Source: an uncultured Flammeovirgaceae bacterium
Lineage (GTDB): Bacteria > Bacteroidota > Bacteroidia > Cytophagales > Cyclobacteriaceae
DNA: 64,000 nucleotides
Direction: 5' to 3'
Assembly: GCA_937884755.1 (NCBI GenBank)
Contig: CAKZYJ010000512.1
Coordinates: 1 to 64,000 of the forward strand
Shown here: piece by piece, positions 15,936-25,791 of the stretch
Position numbering within the stretch: the stretch's first letter is position 1
How the letters are laid out: each line of letters begins with the position of its first letter
Program-made: the position numbers and the translations under genes
The notes under the pieces: model-generated
What the model was told of the DNA's origin: nothing
Database searches by the model: none
The model's input: the letters and a program-made list of their open reading frames with translations, nothing else

Positions 15936-17018
15936 ATGAATGAAATAACAACCCCAACCCAATCAGCAGTCAAGCTGCTGCAAAGACTCATTTCAACCCA
16001 ATCGTTTAGTCGTAACGAAGGACCTACCGCTGATATTATTGTGGATTATCTGGAGAAAGAAGGCAAAGAAGTACACCGACTGAAACATAATGTTTGGGTT
16101 AAATCCAAAGATTTTCGAGCCGAGTGGCCTACGTTGCTGCTGAACTCTCACCACGATACAGTGAAACCCGGAGGGTCCTGGACCCGTGATCCCTTTAAAG
16201 CAGATATTGAAGAAGTAGACGGGGAAGAGACGTTGTTCGGCTTAGGTTCTAATGACGCTGGCGGTTGTCTGGTATCTTTACTTCACACATTTCTACAAAT
16301 GGATGAAGTAGCTGACCGGGGTTATAATCTCATCTTCGCGGCCTCAGCCGAAGAGGAAATCTCGGGTGAAAATGGTATATCAGCTTTGTTACCCGAACTA
16401 GGAAAGATTGACGTAGGGATTGTGGGTGAGCCTACCCGCATGAAAATGGCAGTTGCTGAAAAGGGGCTACTGGTACTGGACTGCACTGCTACCGGAATTT
16501 CGGGCCATGCCGCTCGCCATGAAGGAGTTAATGCCATTTACGAAGCTTTACAGGACATTCGCTGGATTAAAAACTTCCGCTTCAGCAATAAATCGGATTT
16601 ACTGGGCGAGACAACCGCTACCGTGACGCAGATCAATGCTGGAATTCAGCATAATATTGTGCCTGATAAGTGTACTTTTGTGGTAGATATTCGCACCAAT
16701 GAGCTGTATACCAATGAACAGGTACTAGAAATTTTTCAGCATAACCTAATTTCAGAGATCAAACCTCGCTCACTGCGTCTGCAATCCTCTTCATTGTCAA
16801 TGGATCATCCCCTGGTGAAACGAGGTATCGAGCTGGGTTGGGAATTCTATGGTTCACCTACTTTGTCCGATCAGGCCTTATGCCGGGAATTTCCGACGCT
16901 AAAACTTGGTCCTGGCAGTTCAGGCCGCTCGCATATAGCCGATGAATACATTCGGGTGTCAGAGATTCAGGACGGAATTGAGAATTACGTTCAACTGCTA
17001 ACCAGCCTGAAACTTTAA
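15936..17018 (+). CDS. argE: M20 family N-acylornithine/N-acylcitrulline deacylase (ArgE type)
   Basis: 360 aa M20 zinc peptidase. LLLNSHHDTVKPGGSW (~residues 68-83) and GLGSNDAGGCLVSL (~107) carry the first metal ligands, AASAEEEISGENG (~135) the catalytic Glu pair, GIVGEPTRMKMAVAEKG the next ligand, and GHAARHEGVNAIYEAL the dimer domain; SSGRSHIADEYIRVSEI closes the site. In pathways with an N-acyl transcarbamylase the deacylase acts on N-acyl-citrulline, so that is its likely substrate (inference). Located 82 bp after argB, same strand. Confidence 0.9.
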   Translation: MNEITTPTQSAVKLLQRLISTQSFSRNEGPTADIIVDYLEKEGKEVHRLKHNVWVKSKDFRAEWPTLLLNSHHDTVKPGGSWTRDPFKADIEEVDGEETLFGLGSNDAGGCLVSLLHTFLQMDEVADRGYNLIFAASAEEEISGENGISALLPELGKIDVGIVGEPTRMKMAVAEKGLLVLDCTATGISGHAARHEGVNAIYEALQDIRWIKNFRFSNKSDLLGETTATVTQINAGIQHNIVPDKCTFVVDIRTNELYTNEQVLEIFQHNLISEIKPRSLRLQSSSLSMDHPLVKRGIELGWEFYGSPTLSDQALCREFPTLKLGPGSSGRSHIADEYIRVSEIQDGIENYVQLLTSLKL

Positions 17019-17134
17019 CAGAATCATCTGACATCCATCTTCCCATTACTATCTGTCACACAATCGACTGGCTTGAGCTTTAGCGGACTACAACATATCA
17101 TTTCATTAATTACCCTAAACTATTCTTTACTACC

Positions 17135-18478
17135 TTGAAACTTTGGCAGAAAAGCACAAGCTCTATTGATAAGCAAATTGAGCGGTTTACCATTGGACAG
17201 GATGCTGTCCTGGATCTAGTACTAGCTTCCTACGATGTACTGGGTACGCTAGCTCATATCACTATGCTGGAATCGGTAGGGTTGCTCACTAAATCAGATT
17301 TAAAGCAGTTGCGTCCGGCGTTACTTCGGATTTATAAACAGATTACGAAAGAAGGGTTTAGTATTGATGATGGGGTTGAAGATGTGCATTCCCAGGTAGA
17401 ATTACTGCTTACTCAAGAATTGGGCGATGTTGGTAAGAAGGTGCACAGCGGCCGATCTCGTAACGATCAAGTATTAGTTGACCTAAGACTTTACTTTAGA
17501 GAGGAGCTTCGTCAGGTAGTACTGGCTACTCAGAAGTTATTTGAGCGTTTGCAGGAGCTAAGTGAACAGCATCAAGATGTTCTGTTGCCTGGTTATACTC
17601 ATACCCAAGTAGCCATGCCTTCTTCGTTTGGACTATGGTTTGGTGCCTATGCCGAAAGCCTAGTGGACGATACCCAACTGTTATTGGCCGCCTATAGAGT
17701 GGTGAACCAGAATCCACTTGGCTCAGCGGCCGGATACGGATCTTCTTTTCCTTTAGACCGGCAGATGACTACCGAACTATTGGGGTTTGATGAACTGAAT
17801 TATAATTCGGTTTACGCCCAGATGGGCAGAGGGAAAACGGAGCGGATAGTAGCTTTCGGTTTGTCATCCGTTGCGACTACCTTAAATAAACTAGCCGATG
17901 ATATATGCTGGTATGTGAGCCAGAACTTCCAATTTATTCGTTTTCCTGATCAGCTTACCACTGGGTCATCGATTATGCCCCACAAAAAGAATCCGGACGT
18001 ATTTGAGTTAATCCGGGCTAAATGTAATCAACTAATTTCCCTTCCCAATCAGATAGCGTTAGTTACCACTAACATGATTTCCGGCTACCACCGCGACTGG
18101 CAGGTACTAAAGGAAGGACTTTTTCCTGCTTTTGGACAGTTGAAAGACTGCCTGGATATACTTGAATTTGCTCTTCAGCACATTTCGGTCAATGAAGATA
18201 TTTTGAATGACGAAAAGTACCGATACTTATTTACCGTGGAGCGAGTGAATGAAAAGGTTTTAGCAGGAAAAGCCTTTCGGGATGCCTACCGGGAGGTGGG
18301 CGAGGAAATTGCTAGCGGTAGTTACCAACCTTCTACTGAGATCAGTCATACCCATGTGGGCAGCATTGGTAACTTACAGACAGAGGCCATAGCCCAGAAA
18401 ATGAACCAGGTACTAGCACAGTTTAAGTTCGAGAATGCCGAAAAAAGCATTAAGCGTTTACTCGCTTCTAAGAAATAG
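17135..18478 (+). CDS. argH: Argininosuccinate lyase
   Basis: 447 aa, full length. It has the fumarase/aspartase superfamily signature TTGSSIMPHKKNPDVFELIRAK (~residues 273-294), the N-terminal DVHSQVELLLTQELGDVGKKVHSGRSRNDQV block (catalytic-loop region) and LPGYTHTQVAMPSSFG. It releases arginine and fumarate from argininosuccinate, the last step of the pathway. The start is TTG at 17135 (MKLWQKSTSSIDKQIERFT), which matches the usual N-terminus of the family; there is no better ATG. Last gene of the arginine group; argG, argC and argD are not in the window. Confidence 0.95.
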   Translation: MKLWQKSTSSIDKQIERFTIGQDAVLDLVLASYDVLGTLAHITMLESVGLLTKSDLKQLRPALLRIYKQITKEGFSIDDGVEDVHSQVELLLTQELGDVGKKVHSGRSRNDQVLVDLRLYFREELRQVVLATQKLFERLQELSEQHQDVLLPGYTHTQVAMPSSFGLWFGAYAESLVDDTQLLLAAYRVVNQNPLGSAAGYGSSFPLDRQMTTELLGFDELNYNSVYAQMGRGKTERIVAFGLSSVATTLNKLADDICWYVSQNFQFIRFPDQLTTGSSIMPHKKNPDVFELIRAKCNQLISLPNQIALVTTNMISGYHRDWQVLKEGLFPAFGQLKDCLDILEFALQHISVNEDILNDEKYRYLFTVERVNEKVLAGKAFRDAYREVGEEIASGSYQPSTEISHTHVGSIGNLQTEAIAQKMNQVLAQFKFENAEKSIKRLLASKK

Positions 18479-18799
18479 TCAGCGTAGTTGTAAAGGCTTA
18501 GGACGTATTTTGTCGCTAACTCCTTATCTCAATCTACCCTAGGCGAGATATTCGCTGAAGAAGGGTATTCGTACAATACTATCGCTGAACAGTTTTTATA
18601 TTCTATCTCCAGCTTTAGTCACCCCTCCTAAGCTCTGAAAACTCCGCAAGTTGCATAGTTTCGGTAAACTAGGTAGTAATCTTACGTGGCTAAGAGTATC
18701 CCTCGAATTGAACGAAGAAATTAACGATCCTTCTCTTTCTTGCTTACCGTTAATCATTCGGCGAAACAGTTAGTTTTCTAAAATTTAATCATTATTATT
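18479..18799. other. 321-bp intergenic region without a convincing gene
   Basis: Between argH and the 115-aa gene. One frame stays open for about 46 codons without a start (…STLGEIFAEEGYSYNTIAEQF…), and another reads GKLGSNLTWLRVSLELNEE; neither has a start codon, and I recognise no family, so these may be chance or decayed fragments. The last 40 bases are AT-rich and end TCATTATTATTATG at the next start, the likely promoter/leader area. No tRNA, terminator or IS end was seen. Confidence 0.5.
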
Positions 18800-19147
18800 A
18801 TGTCAAAAGTAAGGATTTATGTTAGTCGTGACCCAAAGACGGGTGAACTACATCTTCGGGACAGTGAGGGACACGAAGGCGACGGAAGCATTATTACGGA
18901 CGTTCACCACGGTGACGAAGTAGAGTGGATTTTAGGAGAGGGAATTGATGAGATTACGTGTATTCGCCCCGCTAGCGGCAGCCAGAATATTTTCCAGGGC
19001 GAGATTAAAAAAAATGGTAGCGGCACCTGGAAAGGAACCATCAGAGAGTCTGCTGATGGTAGCGAAGAGTACGTGATTGAGTATGTTGCTCAGAACGCCA
19101 GAGCTCAAGCCGATCGCCCAAGACTTAGAGTCAAACCTCCCAGATAG
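18800..19147 (+). CDS. Conserved-looking small soluble protein, 115 aa, unknown function
   Basis: Starts MSKVRIYVSRDPKTGELHLRDSEG and is rich in charged and beta-prone segments (GDEVEWILGEGIDEITCIRP, GTWKGTIRESADGSEEYVIEYVAQN), suggesting a small beta-sandwich or barrel. There is no signal peptide or membrane helix. It ends 2 nt before the GTG of the TPR histidine kinase, so the two are surely cotranscribed. I do not recognise it; a role as ligand or partner of the kinase is only contextual. Confidence 0.75.
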   Translation: MSKVRIYVSRDPKTGELHLRDSEGHEGDGSIITDVHHGDEVEWILGEGIDEITCIRPASGSQNIFQGEIKKNGSGTWKGTIRESADGSEEYVIEYVAQNARAQADRPRLRVKPPR

Positions 19148-19149
19148 CA

Positions 19150-21078
19150 GTGATTATCAGAAAGAGAAATAGATCTTTTTTAATAGCCTATTTAGTAATA
19201 GGCTTTTTTCATTTTTCTACTGCTCAAGTGTTAGACAAAACTGTTGCAGATAGTTTAATACAAATAATGCTTACTGAGGATCTGCCTGACACAACGAGAT
19301 ATCAGCTAGCTATGGATATTGCGGACTATACGACAGTTCCTAGAATAACATTAAAGTATGCCCAAGAAGCGCTCAAAGTAGCAAAAAATATGCGCAATAA
19401 TTCTTGGCAGGCTGCAGCATTACTTAATGTGGGTCAAGCTTATGAAAAGCTTGGTGAAATTGAAAATGCCCAAAAAGCAGTACTTAACAGCATTTCCTTT
19501 TATCTTGAGGAAGAGTATAAGGAGGGTGTTGCTGCGGCCTATCTAGTTCTCAGTAATGTTTACACTCAACAGGATAATTACTCAAGGGCTCTTGAATACA
19601 ACAAGGAAGCTCTCTCTTTATTTAGGGAGAAAGGCGATTCTATTCGGTTAGCAACTGCTTTACTAACTACTAGTGAAATATATGAAGGGCTTGGTCAGTA
19701 TGATTTATCAGCAATGTCGCTTGAGGAAGCAAGAACTCTGTTCAGGGAATTAGAATTTGAGGTAGGGGAGGCTTATGCTACAGGTAATCTGGGGTTGTTA
19801 GAAATGGAGCTAGGAAATTCAACATTGGGTGAAAAATACCTGAATGATGCAATTAGCCGACTAGAGAAGTTTGAGGATAATTATGCCATTGCTGAATACC
19901 AATTATCGCTGTCTAAAATCTATCAGGAGCGAGAAGATACGGTAACGGCCCTTAATTACGCTCAGCAAAGTTGGGAGATGGCCGAGCAAGATGGTCTGCT
20001 GGAGCAAATGCGTAATGCCAGCCAGCGTTTAGCCTCTATTTACGTACAGCGGGGCGATTACGAACAAGCCTATCTCCACCAAACCCGTTATCTCGAGTTG
20101 AAAGATAGTATCAATAACCTGGAGGTAGTTCAGAATCTGGCTGATATGCGTACCGAGTTTGAGATAGCCCAAAAGCAGGCTGAAATTGACTTTTTAACCG
20201 AAAAGCGGGGTAAACAACGAATCATCTTGGTCGGACTTATCTTACTATCGCTGCTGGTCGTTATCGTTGCTTGGTTGTATTACCGTGGTTACCGCATACA
20301 AAAGAAAGCCAACGAAAAATTGAGTCAGCAAAAGGAAGAGCTCAATACTCAAAATGAAATGCTGGATGCGTTAATTGTCACCCGAGAGCGCTTCTTTTCT
20401 ATTATTTCCCATGACTTACGGGGACCGGTTGGCTCATTCTATAGTCTGGCTAATATCATTAAAATGCACCTGGAGAAACAGGAATACGCCGAACTGCCTC
20501 CCATTGTTGATCATGTAGAAAAATCCGCGATTCACCTCTCGCTTATGTTAGACAATCTGCTGAACTGGGCGCTTAATCAGCAAGATAATATTCCTATTCA
20601 GCCGGAGAAGCTGTTGGTAAAAGAAGTAGCTGCCGAAGTGATTGAGGTATTTCAGACGGTGGCTCTTTCTAAAAACATTGCCCTTAGCTCATTGCTTGAT
20701 ACTCCAATGTATGTGTGGGCGGATCGAAACGCCCTATTTACTATTCTCCGAAACCTGACCAACAACGCGCTGAAGTTCACCCCCCAAGGTGGGGCGGTTA
20801 CGATTACTGCTCAACCTGTGAGGAAGGATGTGATAATTCAGATAATAGACACTGGTATAGGCATGTCACCCGAAAAAGTGAGAACCCTTTTTAAACTAAA
20901 GGAGGGGAAATCTACCTGGGGAACTTCGGGAGAAAAAGGAATAGGGCTGGGGCTGCAACTGGTGAAAGAGTTTGTGGATCGTAGTAAGGGGACTATCGAT
21001 GTAGTCAGCGCGGAAGGAGCCGGAACTACCTTTACGGTGACTCTACCTGCTTATCGCGAAGAAAAGATAGTTACCTAA
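19150..21078 (+). CDS. TPR-containing sensor histidine kinase
   Basis: 642 aa from GTG 19150. A signal peptide (residues 1-25, ending HFSTAQ) precedes about seven TPR units (~35-320) that would lie in the periplasm, one transmembrane helix (~357-378, IILVGLILLSLLVVIVAWLYY), a coiled coil, then HisKA with the phospho-acceptor His in FFSIISHDLRGPVGSFYSL (~420) and the HATPase domain: NLTNNALKF (N box), DTGIGMS (G1) and GLGLQLVKEFVDRSKG (G2). All kinase motifs are intact. No response regulator gene is adjacent, so it is an orphan here. It lies 2 nt behind the 115-aa gene. Confidence 0.9.
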   Translation: MIIRKRNRSFLIAYLVIGFFHFSTAQVLDKTVADSLIQIMLTEDLPDTTRYQLAMDIADYTTVPRITLKYAQEALKVAKNMRNNSWQAAALLNVGQAYEKLGEIENAQKAVLNSISFYLEEEYKEGVAAAYLVLSNVYTQQDNYSRALEYNKEALSLFREKGDSIRLATALLTTSEIYEGLGQYDLSAMSLEEARTLFRELEFEVGEAYATGNLGLLEMELGNSTLGEKYLNDAISRLEKFEDNYAIAEYQLSLSKIYQEREDTVTALNYAQQSWEMAEQDGLLEQMRNASQRLASIYVQRGDYEQAYLHQTRYLELKDSINNLEVVQNLADMRTEFEIAQKQAEIDFLTEKRGKQRIILVGLILLSLLVVIVAWLYYRGYRIQKKANEKLSQQKEELNTQNEMLDALIVTRERFFSIISHDLRGPVGSFYSLANIIKMHLEKQEYAELPPIVDHVEKSAIHLSLMLDNLLNWALNQQDNIPIQPEKLLVKEVAAEVIEVFQTVALSKNIALSSLLDTPMYVWADRNALFTILRNLTNNALKFTPQGGAVTITAQPVRKDVIIQIIDTGIGMSPEKVRTLFKLKEGKSTWGTSGEKGIGLGLQLVKEFVDRSKGTIDVVSAEGAGTTFTVTLPAYREEKIVT

Positions 21079-21116
21079 GCTGAGAACTTTGCGCTAATCT
21101 TCAAGAATAAATATTG

Positions 21117-23492
21117 TTATTCATCCCGCAGGCTATCCGATGGATTCTTGGTGGCTACCCAGTACGTTTGTTGGCTAATTGAGAGTAAGGCAATCAGCAG
21201 GAGAGCTACTCCTGGAACCACGAAATACCACCAGGCTATATCGGTTTGATAGGCAAAATTGGTAAGCCACTCGGCAGCAAAATAATTAGCGATAGGGATA
21301 GCGATGCACAGAGAAATTAGTATCAGACGAACATAGTTCTTTACCAATAACGTGAGTAATTCTGCTACTGAGGCTCCTAAAACTTTGCGGATACCCATTT
21401 CTTTCACCCGTTGCGAGGTTGAGTAAGATGCTAGTCCGAACAGACCTAAACAGGCTATAATCACCGTAAGGGCTGAAAACCCGGAAAAAAGGTAGCCCCG
21501 CTTTTCGTCTTTCTCGTACTGAGCTTCAAACTGTTCGTCTAAAAAATGAAAGGATAGTTCGGTTTTGCCCACTATCTGGTTCCAGGTGTCTTGTATATCA
21601 ACTAGTGTTTCTGAAATATTGGTTGAGTTTACCCGGACTAGCATCCAGTCATCAGGAATGGAGTAGCGAATCACAATTGGCTCAATCACATTGTGTAGTG
21701 AAAGCATATGAAAGTCGCTAACCACTCCAATTACCTTATCTTGCCACTCATCTGAAGACAGTCTACGGCCCAGAGCATTCTCTTTCGTCCAACCCATAGA
21801 TTTGACCAAAGCCTCATTTACTAGCACCCCCGCCCGAGTCGTATCACCCGGCTCTCGTGCCGAGAAATTCCGTCCGCTAATTAACTGAATATCCAGGGTG
21901 GGAAGAAATTCATGATCCACCCATAATTGCTGAAGAATTCGATCTTGTTGTCCCTCGTCACTTTCTAGATGAAATGAGTTGATCTCCGGTTTTTCTCCGG
22001 GATGATACAGCGTAGTTGAAATCTGTTGGATATTAGGGTTTTGTAATAAAGCAGTCTTGAGCGGAAGAAATTTTCTTTGGTCTTCATTACTCATGCCAAT
22101 GGTAATGACCTGCTCAGGAGAAAAGCCTAAAGATTGTTGGTTGACAAACAGCAATTGCCGAAAAATCACTAACGTACTGATTAGCATAGTAACCGAAACT
22201 ACAAACTGAAAGATCACTAAGGCTTGTCGTAATGAAACTCCAGTACTAGACTGCCCGAAAGTAACCCCCTTTAGCGCCTTCACTGAGTTGAATCGAGAAA
22301 GTACAAAGGCTGGATATCCTCCAGCGATCAAGCCTAGAAGTATAAAAAATATTATTGCCCAGATTAAAGAAATTGGGGTCATTATAGAACTCAGCGATAC
22401 TGTCTTACCCGTAAACTGCTGAAAAGTTGGAATTAAAATCAGAGCTAATCCAATTCCTAGCACTACAGAAATGCCGATGAGCAAGTAAGACTCGGTTAGA
22501 AACTGTCGAACCAATTGACTTTTGGTGGAACCTAGGGCCTTTCGTACCCCTACCTCTTTGGCTCGTCTTAGTGAGCGGGCTGTAGCCAGATTGAGGTAAT
22601 TAACGCTGGAAACCAGTAACAGCAAACAAGCGACAGTCAGGAAAATGTAGATGTAATCCATGTTTCCATCATTCACCCTTAGTTCAAAATCACGCTGAGA
22701 GTGAAAGTGGATGTCGGTGAGTGGTTGCAGAACGAATGTAGCCCCCCCATTCATTTCGGTGAGGCGCTCTTCCAAATGATCTTCGTAAACCGTGCCCAAA
22801 GATTGCTCAATCAGGCCAATTTCGGCATTGGGGGCTAATTTCACATAGTTGGCCCAGTTCCAGTCATTCCAGGAGCTAGTTTTCTGCTCATCCCAGATGG
22901 ATACTAACACTTGGGGGGTAAAGTGCCCGTTGTACTGGACGTTTTCCATAACTCCGGTTACTAAGTAATTCAGGCTATCTTCCCCCAGTAAGGTTTGTCC
23001 TACCGCTTCCTGATTTGGAAAGTAGCGTTCGGCCATTTGTTGGTCGATCACTATTGAATTTGGTACCTCCAGTGCAGTTTGAGAATCACCCGATAAGAGG
23101 GGAAAAGTAAACACATCGAATACACTAGCATTGGCGCAAAAAGCATCAGCTTGGGAGAAAGTCTGCCCATTCTGAATAACTTTGAAGTCGTTAATAGGTC
23201 GGATGATAGCAAAGTTTTCAACGTCAGCGTAGTTCTTTGATAGGGTAGGAGCAATAGCAGCTGGAGCCACAGCTACTTTCCGTTCTTCTGCCCCCATTTG
23301 TACGTTCATGGCGATCCGGTAGATTCGGTCAGCGTTTTCGTGGTAGCGATCGTAGCTTAATTCATCGGTTACGTATAGCAATAGCAGTAATGAACTGGCA
23401 ATACTAAGGGTTAGCCCCAGTACGTTGATGATACTATAAGTTTTTTGCTTACGGAGATTTCTGAAGGTTACGATCAAGTAATTTTTTAGCAT
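21117..23492 (-). CDS. MacB/FtsX-type ABC transporter permease
   Basis: Start placed at ATG 23492 (MLKNYLIVTFRNLRKQKTYSIINVLGL), the usual beginning of Bacteroidota permeases; the track start at 23531 adds 13 residues. About 791 aa. First membrane helix ~20-42, large periplasmic MacB_PCD domain, a cluster of three helices (~285-410) with RAKEVGVRKALGSTKSQLVRQFL, a second periplasmic domain, and three final helices with RVKEMGIRKVLGASVAELLTLL. This is the double FtsX arrangement. No ATPase gene is adjacent, so its partner is elsewhere. Substrates of this group include peptides, lipoproteins and drugs; not resolvable here. Confidence 0.9.
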   Translation of the reverse strand: MLKNYLIVTFRNLRKQKTYSIINVLGLTLSIASSLLLLLYVTDELSYDRYHENADRIYRIAMNVQMGAEERKVAVAPAAIAPTLSKNYADVENFAIIRPINDFKVIQNGQTFSQADAFCANASVFDVFTFPLLSGDSQTALEVPNSIVIDQQMAERYFPNQEAVGQTLLGEDSLNYLVTGVMENVQYNGHFTPQVLVSIWDEQKTSSWNDWNWANYVKLAPNAEIGLIEQSLGTVYEDHLEERLTEMNGGATFVLQPLTDIHFHSQRDFELRVNDGNMDYIYIFLTVACLLLLVSSVNYLNLATARSLRRAKEVGVRKALGSTKSQLVRQFLTESYLLIGISVVLGIGLALILIPTFQQFTGKTVSLSSIMTPISLIWAIIFFILLGLIAGGYPAFVLSRFNSVKALKGVTFGQSSTGVSLRQALVIFQFVVSVTMLISTLVIFRQLLFVNQQSLGFSPEQVITIGMSNEDQRKFLPLKTALLQNPNIQQISTTLYHPGEKPEINSFHLESDEGQQDRILQQLWVDHEFLPTLDIQLISGRNFSAREPGDTTRAGVLVNEALVKSMGWTKENALGRRLSSDEWQDKVIGVVSDFHMLSLHNVIEPIVIRYSIPDDWMLVRVNSTNISETLVDIQDTWNQIVGKTELSFHFLDEQFEAQYEKDEKRGYLFSGFSALTVIIACLGLFGLASYSTSQRVKEMGIRKVLGASVAELLTLLVKNYVRLILISLCIAIPIANYFAAEWLTNFAYQTDIAWWYFVVPGVALLLIALLSISQQTYWVATKNPSDSLRDE

Positions 23493-23645
23493 ACCGTAAA
23501 AAAATTTTTGGCGAAGTACTATCCTGCACAAATAAAGTAGTTAATCTAACACTTGCTTACGATTTGCAGTGAACGGACACTTTAATGCAGCGTATCAAAA
23601 CCCAGCCGGAAAAACCATTCTTACTAACATTAAGTTGGTATTGTT

Positions 23646-24068
23646 ATGAAACAATGGATGGGTATAGCCCTTAAAGCGGCAGCAATTTATAATGTTCTCT
23701 GGGGAGCCTGGGTGGTTTTATTTCCACTCCACTTTTTTGAGTTAGTTGGTATGGAGCCACCTCGTCACGCTATGATCTGGCAGGGAATGGGAATGGTAAT
23801 TGGTGTGTACGGACTGGGCTACTGGTGGGCTAGTTTTGATCCGGTTCGGCACTGGCCTATTGTAGCTGTTGGCTTCCTAGGAAAAATATTCGGCCCATTA
23901 GGATTCATCTATAATTTCTGGCTAAACGCGGTTCCGGCCGCTTTCGCGTATACGCTAATCACCAATGATCTCATTTGGTGGATTCCCTTTTTCTTGATAC
24001 TTCGTGAAGCTCACCGAGCTGGTTGGCCATTAACCTCGGCTAACTCTTCAGTCAAAGTGAAAGCTTGA
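23646..24068 (+). CDS. Four-helix integral membrane protein, unknown function
   Basis: 140 aa with four hydrophobic segments (about residues 8-30, 44-65, 72-95, 98-120) and a short basic/polar tail. Motifs visible are YNVLWGAWVVLFP, WQGMGMVIGVYGLGYWWA, GFLGKIFGPLGFIYNFW. Similar proteins in Bacteroidota are usually annotated only as membrane proteins. Its 3' end is 5 bp from the end of the convergent trehalase gene. No function assigned. Confidence 0.8.
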   Translation: MKQWMGIALKAAAIYNVLWGAWVVLFPLHFFELVGMEPPRHAMIWQGMGMVIGVYGLGYWWASFDPVRHWPIVAVGFLGKIFGPLGFIYNFWLNAVPAAFAYTLITNDLIWWIPFFLILREAHRAGWPLTSANSSVKVKA

Positions 24069-24073
24069 TAGCC

Positions 24074-25636
24074 TTAGGGTTCATCGGAAATAGCCTCCAA
24101 TTTCAGATAAACCCCGTTGGACCAGCCAAATCCATCTTGCACCGGATATTCTCCCCCTCCCGCTTCTAAGGTAATATCCTGTACATTATATTTTTCAACC
24201 AGTTTGCCCGTATTCTCATAAACTCGAATGTTATTCTCTACCCAGCGGTTGCTAATCTCTTCCGCTAGCTTGGTGTAGCCGTAGTTGGTCAGCCCTTTCA
24301 CGGCAATCCACTGTAAAGGTGCCCAGCCATTGGTGGCATCCCACTGCTGACCGCTATTGTTGAGGGTCGTCCTAAGCCCACCTGGCAATAAAAAGTCTTG
24401 CTCCAATGCACGAGCTACACCCCGAGCTTCACGTAATCGGGCAATCTTGAAGAAAAGTGGATAAGCGGCAGCCAAAGTGCGTTGATCTGATAGTTCACCA
24501 AGAACAAAGTCATAATCATAGAAGAATTTCTGACGAGGATTCCAGCAATATTTTCGGATGGCTTTGGCACGCATTTTAGCCTGCTTTTCTAGTTTCTGTT
24601 GCTGCTCCGGTTGATTATTGCGGGCGTAGGCTTCCGATAGAGTTGTTTCTAAATGATAGAGTAGTGAATTCAGGTCAACCGGGATTAAGTCAGTGGTGCG
24701 AATCGTATTCAGATTCTGGGCATCTCGGAACCAACGACTGCTAAAATCCCATCCCGACTCACAGGCGGCCCGAATATTTCGGTACACTACTTCCTCAGAA
24801 ATATTAGGTACACTTTCCGCTACTTCAACATCTTCTTTGTAAGCCTCCGGGCGGGGAACCGGACGGTCGTCCCAATAGCGATTCAGTACGATGCCATCAA
24901 CATAAACTACTCTTCGGTAGGCACTATCGGTTTCGCTAAGCTGATCTGTGCCATCCATCCAAAATTCATACTCCTTTTCCATTTGGGGTAAATACCAGAC
25001 TAGAATGCTATCTCCTTGAATATCGGCTAACAGCCTAACCATTAATGAAAAGAAGGGAGGTTGAGATCGACTGGTGTAGTAGGCTCGATTCCCGTTAGGA
25101 ATGAAGCCTAATTCGTCAATTAGGAAAGCGAAGTTATCCACCATATTTTCTATCAGATCAATTCGGTTGTCTTCGGCTAGGCCAAGCAGTGTAAAGTAGC
25201 TATCCCAGTAGTAAATCTCTCGAAAACGGCCACCGGGTACTACGTAAGGGTTGGGTAGATTAATCAGTGATCCTTGGGTTTCGCTCTGAGGTTCTCTGGT
25301 TAAGATAGGCCATAGCTCTTCAATATGCTCATCAATTGTATTGGATGTATCGGTCTGAAATCCCGAAGCAGGGTTAGCTGGTAGCTCAAAGTATTCATCC
25401 ACAAAATCGATAATGTTAAAACTAGCCTGATCTTTTTGCTGTAGGTAAGCGTCTAGAATCTCTTTTGGGGATTGCTTTGGAATACAATCGGGGAAAGTTT
25501 TGGAGTCTTTAAAGACCGGAGCCAATTGCACTGCTTCAAACAGTTCTCCGTAAAGAACATCCGGACTGGTTTGCGCTAGCAGAAAATTACTCAGGCTGAA
25601 AAATGTAATCAGGAGAGTAGCGTAGATTCGTATCAT
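24074..25636 (-). CDS. treA: Periplasmic trehalase, GH37
   Basis: 520 aa, with a signal peptide (MIRIYATLLITFFSLSNFLLAQ). Trehalase signature 1 appears as PGGRFREIYYWDSYFTLLGL (~residues 135-154) and signature 2 as QWDATNGWAPLQW (~432); the glycine-rich C-terminal GGGEYPVQDGFGWSNGVYL is also present. The Asp in the region of ESGWDFSSRWF (~289-299) fits the family general acid. It hydrolyses trehalose to glucose in the periplasm. Divergent from the sulfatase gene, with about 155 bp between. No trehalose transporter or regulator lies next to it. Confidence 0.93.
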   Translation of the reverse strand: MIRIYATLLITFFSLSNFLLAQTSPDVLYGELFEAVQLAPVFKDSKTFPDCIPKQSPKEILDAYLQQKDQASFNIIDFVDEYFELPANPASGFQTDTSNTIDEHIEELWPILTREPQSETQGSLINLPNPYVVPGGRFREIYYWDSYFTLLGLAEDNRIDLIENMVDNFAFLIDELGFIPNGNRAYYTSRSQPPFFSLMVRLLADIQGDSILVWYLPQMEKEYEFWMDGTDQLSETDSAYRRVVYVDGIVLNRYWDDRPVPRPEAYKEDVEVAESVPNISEEVVYRNIRAACESGWDFSSRWFRDAQNLNTIRTTDLIPVDLNSLLYHLETTLSEAYARNNQPEQQQKLEKQAKMRAKAIRKYCWNPRQKFFYDYDFVLGELSDQRTLAAAYPLFFKIARLREARGVARALEQDFLLPGGLRTTLNNSGQQWDATNGWAPLQWIAVKGLTNYGYTKLAEEISNRWVENNIRVYENTGKLVEKYNVQDITLEAGGGEYPVQDGFGWSNGVYLKLEAISDEP

Positions 25637-25791
25637 AATTGGGTGGCTAGTGAAAAAATTACCGATAAATCTACAAAATGTTTGGTGAACGGGGATTTGT
25701 AGGAGGCCCTATGAATGGAGATACACTTTGTTGTTTACCGGAAAAGCTGTAACATCGGAAGCTTAATTAACTGCACATTTTACCTCCACCG

